64,000 nucleotides of DNA from Tautonia rosea. Lineage in GTDB: Bacteria > Planctomycetota > Planctomycetia > Isosphaerales > Isosphaeraceae. The position numbers and the translations under genes are program-made. The notes under the pieces are model-generated. The model did no database searches and was not told the origin of the DNA. It was given only the letters and a program-made list of their open reading frames with translations. The stretch spans positions 1 through 64,000 of the forward strand of contig NZ_JABBYO010000004.1 in the NCBI RefSeq assembly GCF_012958305.1. Direction: 5' to 3'. Shown here piece after piece: positions 18,449 through 28,630 of this stretch (positions within the stretch are counted from its first letter, which is position 1; every line of letters starts with the position of its first letter).

Positions 18449-19059
18449 CGGTCAAAGGCCTCCATCGCGTCAAGGAATCGGCTGGGATCGAGCACTCCAA
18501 CGGTCTGATCCTGCCACCGGAAGGTCGCCTCGCAGTGACCTTCGGCACGTTCGACGGTTGACGGAAGCCCACGGAGTCGTTCGGCTGGCACAAGGTGCAC
18601 ACCGGCGACCTCGTCAGCCTCGAAGGCGACCCAGCCGGCGCCCCTGGCCCCTTCCGCCACCACGATGCGACGACCGTCTTCGGGCTCCCCGTGCGTTACC
18701 GTGGCCTCGATCGATAAGAGCCGGACGACATCGACGCAGGGTGACAACCGCCCCCGAATGTTGATGAGTCCTCGCAGCAGTCCCCCGACACGGTGCGGGA
18801 CCCGATGGATCGGACGCGACTCGGTAACCTCGACGAGGGTCGACGTCGGGATCGCTAGCCAGCTTCGGGCCATGCGGAAGACCAGCAGCGAGGTGACGTC
18901 GCTTGACTCCTCGGCCTCTGGCTCGGCCAGAACCGCTGCCCACTCCTCCAGGTAGCCGGGAGGAGGGGGCCGATCGAACAGACGACGCGCTTCGTCGGCG
19001 AGCGATCGGGAATCGGCCTGCTGGGCCTGATCGTCCTCGCCCGAGCCGTGTCCGGTCAT
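18445..19059 (-). CDS. wspD: CheW-like coupling protein (WspD position)
   Basis: This 204-residue protein has an N-terminal acidic/charged extension of about 55 residues and one CheW domain (FRMARSWLAIPTSTLVEVTE, then LLRGLINIRGRLSPCVDVVRL). CheW proteins bridge receptor tips and the kinase. The longer N-terminus and the position between cheR-TPR and the cheA hybrid correspond to WspD. It overlaps both neighbours by four bases, implying translational coupling. It is cytoplasmic, with no membrane segment. Confidence 0.88.
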   Translation of the reverse strand: MTGHGSGEDDQAQQADSRSLADEARRLFDRPPPPGYLEEWAAVLAEPEAEESSDVTSLLVFRMARSWLAIPTSTLVEVTESRPIHRVPHRVGGLLRGLINIRGRLSPCVDVVRLLSIEATVTHGEPEDGRRIVVAEGARGAGWVAFEADEVAGVHLVPAERLRGLPSTVERAEGHCEATFRWQDQTVGVLDPSRFLDAMEAFDR

Positions 19060-20369
19060 GATCCGTTCTCCCGTCGTGCCGCTCGATCGGCTCGTCGTCG
19101 GTAGTTCGCGGCGGCGACGCGGTCGCCCCGCGCATCGACCAGACCTGCCAGCGCGAGCAAGGCTTCGACGCGATCACCGTCGAGATAGACCGCGCGTCGA
19201 TAGCACGCCTCGGCTCGATCCGCCCGACCTGCCGCCTGCTCAATCGAGCCCAGCAGCACATATGCCGACGGGTCTGATGGGGAGCGCGACACCAGGCGGC
19301 CGGCCATTGCCAACGCCGACTCCCATGCCCCCTGATTCGCCAGCTCGGAGACACGATCGACGGTCTCCGGCACCAAGGACTGTTCCTCGAAGCGTGTGGA
19401 CAAGGGTCGAATCGAAGAATTCTGGGGCGTCTCGGTCGGGACTGTTCGTGACGATCGGGCAATCCCTGGTGCTGAACGGGGGCGGGGCGGTGCTCCCGCG
19501 CTATCAACCCGCTGTGGTGGCCGCGAGGGAGAGGGATTGCTTGCCTCAGGAAGGTCGGTCGATGCTCGGAGGAACGCGAACGCTCCCGGACTCCGCGAAA
19601 GCCGGAAGTCCGGGCCATGCAGCAGTCCTGCCTCGGCATGCCCCACGAAGAGGGTTCCTCCCGGCACGACGAGCTTTTTGAGAGCCGCAACGGCCCGGCG
19701 TTTCGCGTCGTCGTGGAAGTAGATCAGGAGATTCCGGCAAAACACCACATCCGATGTCCCGAGCACGTCCACCAGTTTGGGGTCGAGCAGGTTTCCCTGT
19801 CGCCACTCCACCAGGTCAATCGCGGGCGAGATGAGCCGCCAGGTTGTGCCGACCCGCTCGAAGTACCGATCCCGAACGGTCGTGTCGCTCCCCCGAAAGG
19901 AGTGTGCCCTGTAGATCCCAGACCGAGCCCGCTCCAGCTCGCGGCGGCTGACATCGACGGCAACCACCCGAAATCGGTCCGGCCGCAGCCCGGTCTCGAG
20001 GAGCGTGAGGACGACCGAGTACGGCTCCTCCCCTCCTGCACAAGGCACGCAAAGGATCCGCAGCGGAGGGCGAGACAGATCGTCTCGCCATCCAGGGGCA
20101 ATGACCTCGGCGAGGTGCGTGAAGGGGAGCCGGTCGCGGAAGAACCAGCTCTCAGGGACCACAACCTCCTCAACCAGCGCCTGCCGCTCGTCCTCAAGGT
20201 TCGAAAGCGCTTCCGCGTAATCCCCCTTGCCCAGTCCGAGTGCCTTGCGTCGCGAGGCCACCGCCTGTGCGATCGGTCCTCGGCCGAGGGAATCGGGGTT
20301 TAGCCCGATCCGCTCTCCCAGCACCCGCTCGGCGGCGTCCAGGTCAGGATCGGACGCGGAGCCGCTCAT
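19056..20369 (-). CDS. wspC: CheR methyltransferase with C-terminal TPRs (WspC position)
   Basis: This 437-residue protein has the CheR SAM-dependent methyltransferase domain in residues 1-270: PESWFFRD, the SAM-binding loop CAGGEEPYS, and CRNLLIYF. A Pro/Ser-rich linker (about 275-335) leads to two or three tetratricopeptide repeats in the last 100 residues (LLGSIEQAAGRADRAEACYRRA). CheR with TPRs is the WspC architecture. It methylates receptor glutamates and opposes the CheB of this operon. Six bases separate its start from the stop of the upstream cheW, and its end overlaps the next cheW by four. Confidence 0.9.
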   Translation of the reverse strand: MSGSASDPDLDAAERVLGERIGLNPDSLGRGPIAQAVASRRKALGLGKGDYAEALSNLEDERQALVEEVVVPESWFFRDRLPFTHLAEVIAPGWRDDLSRPPLRILCVPCAGGEEPYSVVLTLLETGLRPDRFRVVAVDVSRRELERARSGIYRAHSFRGSDTTVRDRYFERVGTTWRLISPAIDLVEWRQGNLLDPKLVDVLGTSDVVFCRNLLIYFHDDAKRRAVAALKKLVVPGGTLFVGHAEAGLLHGPDFRLSRSPGAFAFLRASTDLPEASNPSPSRPPQRVDSAGAPPRPRSAPGIARSSRTVPTETPQNSSIRPLSTRFEEQSLVPETVDRVSELANQGAWESALAMAGRLVSRSPSDPSAYVLLGSIEQAAGRADRAEACYRRAVYLDGDRVEALLALAGLVDARGDRVAAANYRRRADRAARRENGS

Positions 20370-20374
20370 TGCTG

Positions 20375-20857
20375 TTACTCCATCCCAGCCGCGGTCGCCT
20401 CGGCCGGATCATTCATCTCGCCATGGATGACCTCCTTGTCGACCACCTCGACCAGGAGCCGAGACGGGTCGATCAGCTGAACGAGCTGTCCGTCGATCCG
20501 GGCGACCGGGCCAAGGTAGCCGACTCGTTGAACCGGCGAGGCCAGGGTTGTCAGATCGATGGACGAGACGTGCGCAAGCTCGCTCACCCGCTCGGCCGCC
20601 AGACCGATCCGACGGCCATCATGGTCGGTGCCGAACAGAATGACCCGCGTACTCAGTCGGCCCTCGCACGGGAGGGCGTCGACCAGCCGGCCGAGGTCGA
20701 CAACGGGCACGACCTCTCCGCGGTAGTTGAGCAGTCCTACAATCGCTGATGAGGCATAAGGTAGCCTCCGCAAAGCGACCCGGGGGACAACCTCCTCAAC
20801 GAGCGATACGTCCACGCCGTAACGCTCTCCGCCGGCCTCGAACGTCAAGATCATCAT
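20375..20857 (-). CDS. wspB: CheW-like coupling protein (WspB position)
   Basis: This 160-residue protein is essentially a single CheW domain (MILTFEAGGERYGVDVSLVEEVVP, summarised as residues 2-25, then ALRRLPYASSAIVGLLNYRG and VPVVDLG). A second ATG directly follows the first, so the true start may be one codon later. It lies 39 bases after the receptor gene and 5 bases before cheR. It should link the receptor to the CheA hybrid. Having two distinct CheW proteins in one operon is a Wsp hallmark. Confidence 0.88.
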   Translation of the reverse strand: MMILTFEAGGERYGVDVSLVEEVVPRVALRRLPYASSAIVGLLNYRGEVVPVVDLGRLVDALPCEGRLSTRVILFGTDHDGRRIGLAAERVSELAHVSSIDLTTLASPVQRVGYLGPVARIDGQLVQLIDPSRLLVEVVDKEVIHGEMNDPAEATAAGME

Positions 20858-20896
20858 GTTCCTTCGGCCTCTCCCCGCGTGATTGTTCGGTCGCCG

Positions 20897-23104
20897 TCAC
20901 GCCCGCCCCGCGACCACTGCATTGCGATCGGACCGACCTGGGGAGACGTCGTCGCCGCCGGGAGATCCGGCCGCAACCGTTGAGGTCGCGGGCTCCAGCT
21001 TGAAAAACGCGATATCGTCCCTCAGGGCGCTCACTGCCTGACGGAGCCGCTCGGTCGCATCATTGAACTCGCGGATCGAGGCGGCCGACTGGCCGGCACC
21101 CTCGCTCAGGTGGACCATCGCCTCGCGAATTTGTTCGGCCCCGAGAGACTGGGCACGCATGCCGTCGGTCACTTGCTCGAACCGAGGGGTCAGGTCGCGG
21201 ACCGCGTCGATGATCTGGCCGAGGCTACCGGCAACCCGGTTGACCTCCTCGACCCCCTGCCGCACCTGCTCGTGGAACTTGTCCATCTCCATCACGCCGG
21301 ATGAGACGCTCTGCTGCATCTCCTTGACCATACGCTCGATGTCCAGGGTGGCCACTGCAGTCTGGTCGGCCAGACGACGAATCTCCCGGGCGACGACCAG
21401 GAAGCCCCGGCCATATTCACCAGCCTTCTCAGCCTCGATCGCCGCGTTGATCGAAAGCAGATTCGTCTGGTCGGCCACCTTGGTGATGGTCGTCACCACA
21501 AGGTTGATGTTGTTGGCTCGTTCGCTGATGACAGACAGCCGAGAGCTGATCGAGCCGGTCGACTCGGCCAGAATGCGCATCGAGCGATCCATGTTGACCA
21601 GCGCCTCGTGCCCCTCGGCGGCCATGGCGGCGGTGCCGGAGGCCACCTCGTTGACGTCGTTCATGGTGCCCAGCAGCTCCTGGCTGGTGGCGGTGATCTG
21701 CTTCACCGCCGCGGCAGCCTCGTTGGTCGATGCGCCATAGGCCTGGACTGTCTGTTCCTGCTGCCGAGACGCCGCCGAGATCGTCGTCGCGGTGCCGAGC
21801 AACTGCACACTGGATGACTTCATCCGGCCGATCAGCCCGCGAAGGTACTCGGACATCGTGCGGAAGGCGGCCAGGAGCTGCCCCGGCTCGCCGTCGGCGT
21901 ACTGGTCGACCTGCCCAGTCAGATCACCCTCGGCGATCCGGCGGGCTACCTCGGCCGCCGCCCGGATCGGACGGGCCAGGCTGCCGGCGACGAGCAACGC
22001 CGCCGTCACCACCCCGAAGGCCGTCAGCCCGAGCAGGACGAACATCACCAGACGTTGATGGGCAATCAGTGCGAATGCCTCGTCCACATCCTGCTTGACG
22101 ACCAGACCCCATCGATAGCTCGGCAGGTATCCCCAGGACGCCACGATGGGCTCGCCTCGATAGTCGATCGACTGGCCATACCCCCGCCTCGCCAGCACGG
22201 CCTCCTGCAGCGGCAAGGCGCGATCCGAGCCCAACTCCACCTGCTTGCTGACCCTCTGTTCCTTGCCGCCCGGCAGTTGAACCGTGGCTGTCTCAGCGTC
22301 CTCCGCCGTGGCGTGCCGGAGCGGCGAGACGATCGTCACCGTCCTGCCCCCCTCTGTCTCGCCAGGATGGTCGAGCGCCCCAACGAGGACCTCCCCAGTC
22401 TCTCCCAACCCGGTGTAATCGGAGAAGACGCGGAATACCTCGCTGTTCTCCAGTTGCAGGGCGAGGATACCGATCAGGCGGCCGTCTTCCCTCAGTAGTG
22501 GCGTCCCGACGAAAGCCAGGGGCTGATCCGTGCCGGGGTAGATCGCAAACGCAGAGAGGTCGGCCATCAAGAGTGTTCGCGTCCGGTCCACGAGTCGAGC
22601 GAGCGGCGTGTCGCGAAGCGGCCCAGCTCCCAATTCGGTCCCCGGGTCGGGCGCACCGTCCGAGCGCAGCAAGAGTCGGCCGTCGGTCGCGAAGACCAGG
22701 ACCTCCGGGTAGCCGAGCGTCTCCATCGTGTACGACAACGTATTTTTGTACTGATCGGCCAGCTCACGGTATTCCGCCGAATCCATCCCCGCGAGATCGA
22801 CGACCTCGGCGAGTCGGGTGGTCGCTTCAATGAACGCCGGCGCGCGTGCCAGCGAGGTGCCGTACCGGACACGGTCCCGGGCAAACTGCTCCAGATCGGC
22901 CGCACGGGCCGCCTGGATGACGCCCAGGTTTCGCTCCACCGTCTCGGCAATCGAGTGCGACGAGATCCGGTCCAGCAACAGCGTCAACGCCAGGCACGGT
23001 ATCAGGGCGATTGCCAGAAACCAGAAGGTCAGCCGGCCGGCGATCGATCGCGGGATCAGCCGGGGGATCCGACTGGTGATCGCCTCCCTTGAGAACCAGC
23101 TCAT
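20897..23104 (-). CDS. wspA: Methyl-accepting chemotaxis protein, WspA-like
   Basis: This 735-residue transmembrane receptor has one membrane helix near residues 24-44 and a second near 350-372. The periplasmic loop of about 300 residues is a double-Cache-like sensor domain. A HAMP segment follows the second helix, then the coiled-coil signalling domain with the hairpin tip ([20 protein letters not shown] and [18 protein letters not shown]). The tip form with [11 protein letters not shown] resembles WspA receptors. Several glutamate/glutamine pairs are available for methylation. Its start overlaps the stop of the substrate-binding-protein gene by four bases. The stimulus could be surface contact, as in Wsp, or a ligand delivered by that binding protein. 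Confidence 0.92.
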   Translation of the reverse strand: MSWFSREAITSRIPRLIPRSIAGRLTFWFLAIALIPCLALTLLLDRISSHSIAETVERNLGVIQAARAADLEQFARDRVRYGTSLARAPAFIEATTRLAEVVDLAGMDSAEYRELADQYKNTLSYTMETLGYPEVLVFATDGRLLLRSDGAPDPGTELGAGPLRDTPLARLVDRTRTLLMADLSAFAIYPGTDQPLAFVGTPLLREDGRLIGILALQLENSEVFRVFSDYTGLGETGEVLVGALDHPGETEGGRTVTIVSPLRHATAEDAETATVQLPGGKEQRVSKQVELGSDRALPLQEAVLARRGYGQSIDYRGEPIVASWGYLPSYRWGLVVKQDVDEAFALIAHQRLVMFVLLGLTAFGVVTAALLVAGSLARPIRAAAEVARRIAEGDLTGQVDQYADGEPGQLLAAFRTMSEYLRGLIGRMKSSSVQLLGTATTISAASRQQEQTVQAYGASTNEAAAAVKQITATSQELLGTMNDVNEVASGTAAMAAEGHEALVNMDRSMRILAESTGSISSRLSVISERANNINLVVTTITKVADQTNLLSINAAIEAEKAGEYGRGFLVVAREIRRLADQTAVATLDIERMVKEMQQSVSSGVMEMDKFHEQVRQGVEEVNRVAGSLGQIIDAVRDLTPRFEQVTDGMRAQSLGAEQIREAMVHLSEGAGQSAASIREFNDATERLRQAVSALRDDIAFFKLEPATSTVAAGSPGGDDVSPGRSDRNAVVAGRA

Positions 23105-24687
23105 CCGCCGACCTCCCCCGTCGTCTCGGCCGTCCCCGGGTCGGGTGTTTCCTCGATCCCTTGGGGGGGCTCTGTCCCTTCCGGGGTTGCCACCACGCCG
23201 GAAACAAACTCAATCGTTCCCGAGGGGTTGCTCCAGCGCTCCCCCCAGCCCGTGTAGAGGTCCCGCACCAGATCTTCCCAGGCCGACCTCGGCCGGAAGA
23301 TCGGATAGGGGACCGGCCTCAGCGGGCGATCCGAGCCCCAGACGATTTCGAACTGACCATCCTCGGTCACTCGGCCGATTCGGGCCACCTTCCACGTGTG
23401 CTGAGTTTCCGGGTCGATGCTCACCACGCCCTCGGGTGCTTCAAGGCTCTGACGGCGCAAGGCACGTCGGACGTCCCTCGGGGTGACCCGGTCGGCTTCC
23501 TCGACCGCCTGAGCCCACAGTTTCACCCCGTCGTAGGCGGCTTCCATGGGGTCGCTCATTAACCGGGCGTTGCCGTATCGCGCTCGGAACGCTGAGACAA
23601 ACGCACGGTTCGCCGGGCGGTCGATGCTCTGGAAATAGTTCCAGGACGCATATTGACCGGCAACCGACTCCAGGTCTCCCATCGCCTCGAGCTCCACCTC
23701 TGCAATACTGAACGATACCACGGGGATCGGCCGTCGCCCCCTCGTTGCCTCGGCAAGTGCTTCGAAGAACGGCAGATTTGCGGCGCCGTTGATCGTGTTG
23801 AAAATCACCTCCGGCTCGGCCGCCACGATCCTCTCGGCCAGATCGTCCATCGCCGTGGCGGTAAGCGGAACATAGGCCTCTCCCACCACTCGGCCCCCCC
23901 TGGCTGCGAGCTGGTCACGAATGATCGCGTTCGCCACCCTTGGGAAGATGTAGTCGGACCCAACGAGGTAGGACGCGTTCCCCAGGTGATCGAGACTCCA
24001 GGAGACGGCCGGGATGATCTGCTGGTTGGGCGCGGCGCCAAGGTAGACGATGTTCGGCGATTGCTCGCATCCCTCATACTGGACCGGGTAGAAGAGCAGG
24101 TGGTCGGCCTTCTCAACGATCGGCCGCACCGCCTTCCGGCTCGCTGAAGTCCAGCAGCCGAAGATCGCAGACACCTCCTCCTCCTCGATGAGGCGTGTGA
24201 CCTCTCGGGCGAAGACAAGCTCGTCCGAAGCGCCGTCGGCGATCACCCAACGGATCGGTCGTCCGAGGACCCCTCCCTGCTCGTTCAACTGTTCCAGGGC
24301 CAGGACAGTGGCGTCGATCACTCCGCGCTCGCTGTCGGCCATCGGGCCGGTCTTCGAGTGCAGGATCCCAACGACGATCGGCTTGTTCCCCGACTCGATC
24401 ACACCCGCCATCGTCAGGCCGCCGAAAACGGCCGCCGCCAGTACCAGCACGAGCAATAGCACCATCGCCCATCGCGTCGCCACTCGAGCCCCTCCGGCCG
24501 GATGTGCCGCTTTTGGTTCCAAGGCGCCCGCGGCCTCGCTCAGGACCGCCGAGGAATGATGTTCGGCCTCAATGTCTCTCGCGAGAAGGAGAATTCCTTC
24601 TGTTCCAAAGTAGCACTCGCTCCCCTCACCCGCAATTCGCCCCTCAGCAGATGCGGGTCGGCTCTCCAAGTCTCGAGGTCGAATCAT
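23101..24687 (-). CDS. Membrane-anchored urea/amide-type substrate-binding protein coupled to the receptor
   Basis: This 528-residue protein has a transmembrane helix at about residues 76-97 ([17 protein letters not shown]) and then a periplasmic-binding fold (about 105-470) close to UrtA/FmdD-type urea and short-chain amide receptors ([16 protein letters not shown], then [16 protein letters not shown] and [19 protein letters not shown]). The last 50 residues are Pro/Glu/Thr-rich. The start is uncertain: an internal ATG at 24465 would put the hydrophobic helix first as a signal anchor. No urea or amide ABC permease genes are nearby, and the stop overlaps the receptor's ATG. A role as a sensing co-receptor is therefore inferred. 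Confidence 0.85.
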   Translation of the reverse strand: MIRPRDLESRPASAEGRIAGEGSECYFGTEGILLLARDIEAEHHSSAVLSEAAGALEPKAAHPAGGARVATRWAMVLLLVLVLAAAVFGGLTMAGVIESGNKPIVVGILHSKTGPMADSERGVIDATVLALEQLNEQGGVLGRPIRWVIADGASDELVFAREVTRLIEEEEVSAIFGCWTSASRKAVRPIVEKADHLLFYPVQYEGCEQSPNIVYLGAAPNQQIIPAVSWSLDHLGNASYLVGSDYIFPRVANAIIRDQLAARGGRVVGEAYVPLTATAMDDLAERIVAAEPEVIFNTINGAANLPFFEALAEATRGRRPIPVVSFSIAEVELEAMGDLESVAGQYASWNYFQSIDRPANRAFVSAFRARYGNARLMSDPMEAAYDGVKLWAQAVEEADRVTPRDVRRALRRQSLEAPEGVVSIDPETQHTWKVARIGRVTEDGQFEIVWGSDRPLRPVPYPIFRPRSAWEDLVRDLYTGWGERWSNPSGTIEFVSGVVATPEGTEPPQGIEETPDPGTAETTGEVGG

Positions 24688-24751
24688 TCCCGGGAAGGAT
24701 CATCACGATCAGGATTCCGCGTCAAAGGCGGCGTTCGTCGAAGCCTGAGGA

Positions 24752-24910
24752 TCATTCCTCGGTGGAGGACGTGATGGGAGCGTCGGTCGAGGCCAGCAGT
24801 GGGAGCGACGTGACGACACTCCGGGAGATCCCCCAACCCAGCGGGACCAGCACGAAGGCCCAGTAGATCACGAGACGTAGCGACGAACGACCAGATGCAT
24901 TCTCGGGCAT
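24752..24910 (-). CDS. MFS transporter small subunit
   Basis: This 52-residue membrane protein has one hydrophobic helix with the pattern RLVIYWAFVLVPLGWGISRS, closely like the small subunit found beside oxalate/formate-type MFS transporters (WxxVxxPLxWGxxxT). The start is the ATG at 24908-24910. It lies 38 bases downstream of the MFS gene in the same direction. It presumably stabilises or modulates the transporter in the inner membrane. It is easily missed because of its size. Confidence 0.75.
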   Translation of the reverse strand: MPENASGRSSLRLVIYWAFVLVPLGWGISRSVVTSLPLLASTDAPITSSTEE

Positions 24911-24948
24911 GATCCGCCTCCGGGAACACCCAGGGAATGGATTCCGAT

Positions 24949-26319
24949 TCACGACGTGTTCGCAGGCGAATTGTGCGTGTGCTCGATTGATCTCCCCTCA
25001 ACGGGGCGGACCAGTAGGTTGCAGACCAACCCGATCAGCAACAGGCCAGCCATCAGATACATCGTCAGATTGTACGCTTCGGCCCTGGGAACCCCCTGCT
25101 CGATCCGATAGGTCGAGAGATAATTGACCAACTGCGGCCCCAGGACGGCGGCCATCGACCAGGAGGTAATCAATCGTCCATGAATTGCCCCCAGATGCAG
25201 CGTTCCGAACAGATCGCGCAGATAGGCCGGGATGGTCGCAAATCCACCCCCGTACATCGAGATGATCAGGGCTGTCACAGCGACGAACAGCGCAACACTT
25301 CCGCTTTTTTGGGTCAAGGGGATCAGGGTGTACAGCACGGCTCCGAGCAAAAAGTAGACCCCGTAAATCGCCTTGCGCCCGGTCAGATCCGACAGTGACG
25401 ACCACGCAAGCCGGCCTCCCATGTTGGCCAGACTCAACAGGCCGGCGAATCCACCACCAACCGCTGCGCTGACTGCAAACATGTCCTGACACATCAACGA
25501 CGCTTGCCCAAGAATGCCGATGCCTGCCGTCACGTTCAGGCAAAGCACCATCCAGAGCAGCCAGAACTGTCGGGTCCTCCAGGCACGCTCTACGGGGAGG
25601 TCTGAGCGAGCCATCATGCTCTTGCGCCGGATCTCCGGATCGTAACCGTTCGGAAGCCACCCCGACGCCGGAACCCGGACCGTGACGGCTCCGAAGACCA
25701 TGTAGGCAAAGTAGACCGTTCCCATCACCAGGAACGCCTCCTTGACTCCCACCGAGGTCCCCGACGCGAAGGAATCCATCAACGTGACCCCAAGCGGGGC
25801 ACCAATCAACGCTCCCCCACCGAAACCCATGATCGCCAGGCCCGTCGCCATTCCGGGACGGTCGGGGAACCATCGGACGAGCGTCGAGACGGGAGCGATG
25901 TAGCCGAGTCCCAGGCCGAGGCCCCCAATCACCCCATACCCCAGATACAGCAATCCAATGCTGTGCCACTCCACCGCCAGTGCCGATAGCCAGAGGCCCC
26001 CGCAAAAGCAACAGGCCGCGGCGAACATCGTTTTTCTCGGCCCGGCCCGTTCGACCCATCGACCGAGGATCGCCGCCGACAGGCCGAGCATGACCAGCGC
26101 GATCGAGTAGGCCCAGCCGACCTGCGGAATCGTCCAGTCCTTGTTCGGAATTGGCTGATCAATCCCCAGAACGCGGGTCAAGGGCTCATTAAAGACGCTA
26201 AATCCATACACTTGCCCAATGCAAAGATGCACGGCCAGGGCAGCCGGCGGGATGAGCCATCGGTTGTATCCCTCAGGAGCAACCGTACGCTCGCGATCAA
26301 GGAAGCGAAGACGGGGCAT
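24949..26319 (-). CDS. MFS transporter, oxalate/formate antiporter-like (OFA)
   Basis: This 456-residue, about 12-helix major facilitator starts at the ATG giving MPRLRFLDRERTV. The frame is open to 26484, but that extension is non-membrane and Arg-rich. Family hallmarks are GQVYGFSVFNEPLTR after helix 1, GRWVERAGPRK (loop 2-3), LGYGVIGGLGLGLGYIAPVS, and RWFPDRPGMATGLAIMGFGGGA, all characteristic of the OFA branch. A monocarboxylate or dicarboxylate anion is the likely substrate. The 52-residue small subunit follows. It may share a transcript with the binding protein and chemosensory operon 64 bases further on. Confidence 0.88.
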   Translation of the reverse strand: MPRLRFLDRERTVAPEGYNRWLIPPAALAVHLCIGQVYGFSVFNEPLTRVLGIDQPIPNKDWTIPQVGWAYSIALVMLGLSAAILGRWVERAGPRKTMFAAACCFCGGLWLSALAVEWHSIGLLYLGYGVIGGLGLGLGYIAPVSTLVRWFPDRPGMATGLAIMGFGGGALIGAPLGVTLMDSFASGTSVGVKEAFLVMGTVYFAYMVFGAVTVRVPASGWLPNGYDPEIRRKSMMARSDLPVERAWRTRQFWLLWMVLCLNVTAGIGILGQASLMCQDMFAVSAAVGGGFAGLLSLANMGGRLAWSSLSDLTGRKAIYGVYFLLGAVLYTLIPLTQKSGSVALFVAVTALIISMYGGGFATIPAYLRDLFGTLHLGAIHGRLITSWSMAAVLGPQLVNYLSTYRIEQGVPRAEAYNLTMYLMAGLLLIGLVCNLLVRPVEGRSIEHTHNSPANTS

Positions 26320-26529
26320 AAAATCAGCCGGTTCGAGTACTGGCCGGACGATCGCCGACCGACCCCGGAGGCGTCCCCGGGGGATTCGTCGGAGAGCATC
26401 GTGCGGCCAGAAGCCGGTCGACAGCCTACCCGAGTGGTCGGGACGATTCCAAGGCCCGATGAGCGTCCCTTCGGGTTGGTTCAAATGGAACTCATGAGCA
26501 ATCGAACAGGCGCCTCGCCCTGAATGTGC

Positions 26530-28119
26530 TCAGGGGAAGACTCGGGTTCCGACGGCCGTATTCAAGCGGAACATCGACCGGCGGTGACGGACCAAAGCAT
26601 CGAGGTACTGGCGAGCGATGTCTCCAAAGGCCCGTTGCGCTTCGATCCGGGAAATAGGATCCGGCTCCTCCGGGCCACGCTGCGCGAGGCTCAGTTCCAG
26701 GTTTTCTTGAGCCGCGGGCAATGTCTCCTCTTGAAGTCGCTTGATGGTGGCGAGGGTCACCGAATAGGCCGCCTCGGCCCGCTGGACTTCCAGAATGATC
26801 TGGCGTTCGAGATTCTCCAGTTGGGTCTGCGTCTGCACGACCGTATGCTGAGCCCGGGCGATGTTCCCCTGGTTTCGATTGAAGACGGGCACAGGGATCG
26901 TCACCCCCATCGCCCAGGAGGTCGAAAGCCGCTCGCCGGGCAGCAACGGTTCCTGCGCCGTGAACGGTTGATAGACCAAAAACAGATCGTCCACCCGATT
27001 GGCCCGAGCCAGGCGAACCTCAGACTGAGCTCGGTGGACTCCAAGGCGGAACGCGGCGAGATCCGGGCGGATCGCCTTGGCTTGCTCGATGAGAAACTCA
27101 ATGGGCGGAGACGGGAGATCAAGCCCTCGAAGCGTTCCCTGAATCGGGAAGGTCTCGGCATCTTCGAAGGGGATAAGCAACAGTGCGGCGAGGGTCCGCT
27201 TGGCATCGTCATAGGTTTCGAGCGCTTCCAGGAGCGTCAGATCGGTGCTGTCGATAAGGATCTCGATGTTGTTGAACTCGGTCCTGCTCAAGGTCCCTTC
27301 GCGAACTCGTTGCTCGGTGATCCGCTTCTGGTTTTCCAGGCTGTCCAGGCCCGCCTTCAAAAATTGAATCGTCGCCTGCGCGGCCAACACGTCGATCCAG
27401 GCGGTATAGAGATTGTCGATTTGCAGTCGTACGGCGTCCTGGTAGAGCGCTTCGGTCACTTCCTGGGCCCGAGTGGCGACCTCAATGCGACGTTTCCGTT
27501 TGCCATTGAGGTCGATTGGCAGGGTGATGTTCAAATCGTACTGGGTGGGACCACCCGCGCTATCATCGAAATTTCCATAGGGGATCAACGCGGCGTCGGT
27601 GTAAATCAAGGGATTTCCACGGAGTCCAGCCGTGAGAACATCAGCCCGAGCCTTCGAAATTTCCATCGCCTGAGCCCGCAGCTCAAGATTGAGTACCAGA
27701 AGCCGGTCGATGGCCTGATCAATTGTTAAGCCATTTGGCGGGCCTTCCAGTTCTTCGAGCGGTGCGGTGCCGAGTTGCCCGCCGATCGGCAGGGCCGACT
27801 CAACGAGCGGCGTGCTCGTCTCGATTCCAAGCCCTTCTTGCAGGCCAAACGGTTCCGGGGGTTGGGTGATCCCTCGTGGCACCCGAGGGTAACTCGGCCC
27901 GGGACCAACTGGAATGACCTGCTCGATCCCGCTCGATCCCCCCAGATCCACCGTCCCGCTCACCCCCGGCGCATCTCCCAACGCTGACGAAGTCGGATCG
28001 CCAGGCGTCACGGGGGGAAACGAACGCCCGGATTCCTGGCCCAGGCACTCAAGCCCCACCAGTGTCACCGCACCCGCCAGCAGACCCAGAGTACGAATCC
28101 GGACCAGACCGAATTTCAT
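26530..28119 (-). CDS. TolC-family outer membrane efflux protein
   Basis: This 529-residue protein begins with a signal peptide (RTLGLLAGAVTLVGLECLG) at an ATG in good position; a 27-residue upstream extension was rejected. After a Pro/Gly-rich region of about 100 residues come two copies of the outer-membrane-factor helical/barrel repeat with long coiled coils (RLLVLNLELRAQAMEISKAR, quoted as one helix, and RAEAAYSVTLATIKRLQ). TolC-like proteins trimerise into an outer-membrane channel for efflux pumps. No membrane-fusion or inner-membrane pump gene is adjacent, so its partners are elsewhere. Confidence 0.88.
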   Translation of the reverse strand: MKFGLVRIRTLGLLAGAVTLVGLECLGQESGRSFPPVTPGDPTSSALGDAPGVSGTVDLGGSSGIEQVIPVGPGPSYPRVPRGITQPPEPFGLQEGLGIETSTPLVESALPIGGQLGTAPLEELEGPPNGLTIDQAIDRLLVLNLELRAQAMEISKARADVLTAGLRGNPLIYTDAALIPYGNFDDSAGGPTQYDLNITLPIDLNGKRKRRIEVATRAQEVTEALYQDAVRLQIDNLYTAWIDVLAAQATIQFLKAGLDSLENQKRITEQRVREGTLSRTEFNNIEILIDSTDLTLLEALETYDDAKRTLAALLLIPFEDAETFPIQGTLRGLDLPSPPIEFLIEQAKAIRPDLAAFRLGVHRAQSEVRLARANRVDDLFLVYQPFTAQEPLLPGERLSTSWAMGVTIPVPVFNRNQGNIARAQHTVVQTQTQLENLERQIILEVQRAEAAYSVTLATIKRLQEETLPAAQENLELSLAQRGPEEPDPISRIEAQRAFGDIARQYLDALVRHRRSMFRLNTAVGTRVFP

Positions 28120-28630
28120 CGCGTCCCTCACGTTCCGATCCAGGACCGAGTTCTGGCCACGGAGATCGACGAAGCAGTCCGAGCTGCTCGATCGCTCCAA
28201 CCTTACTTATCGGGCGACCCCCGAGGATTGGCTTCACTCCTTTCAGAGAACAGTTCGGCGAGCGTCTCCCAATCGGCAAAGGGAGAGCAACACGCTTGTT
28301 TCGTCGTAAACAATACGAGGACAAATGGTTCCGAGACTTCGCGCTCCCTTCAGGCAGGACGGTGGCTCGGTGGTCCTCGGAATGAGCGAGGAACTCGTGG
28401 TAGCGCAGTTGTTCTCAGCCGGCGTGTTGAAATTTCGGATCATCCGATCGCTTCGATTGCATGGAGAAAGAGCTCCACCTGATCTGGATGGACGACATCC
28501 CTTTTCTGGGACGGAGCGGTTCTCGTCGGGGACGGATCACTGGTTTTGTTGCAGCGATTTTCCCGAATGTGAGACGGAACTCGTTTGCTGGCGAGCCTTT
28601 CCAAAATTGAACGGTCGGTCATCAAGAGAT

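Noticed and set aside
26320-26484. N-terminal extension of the MFS transporter
   Set aside because: The extension is Arg/Pro-rich and precedes the start of the membrane domain; the ATG at 26317-26319 gives the normal family length.
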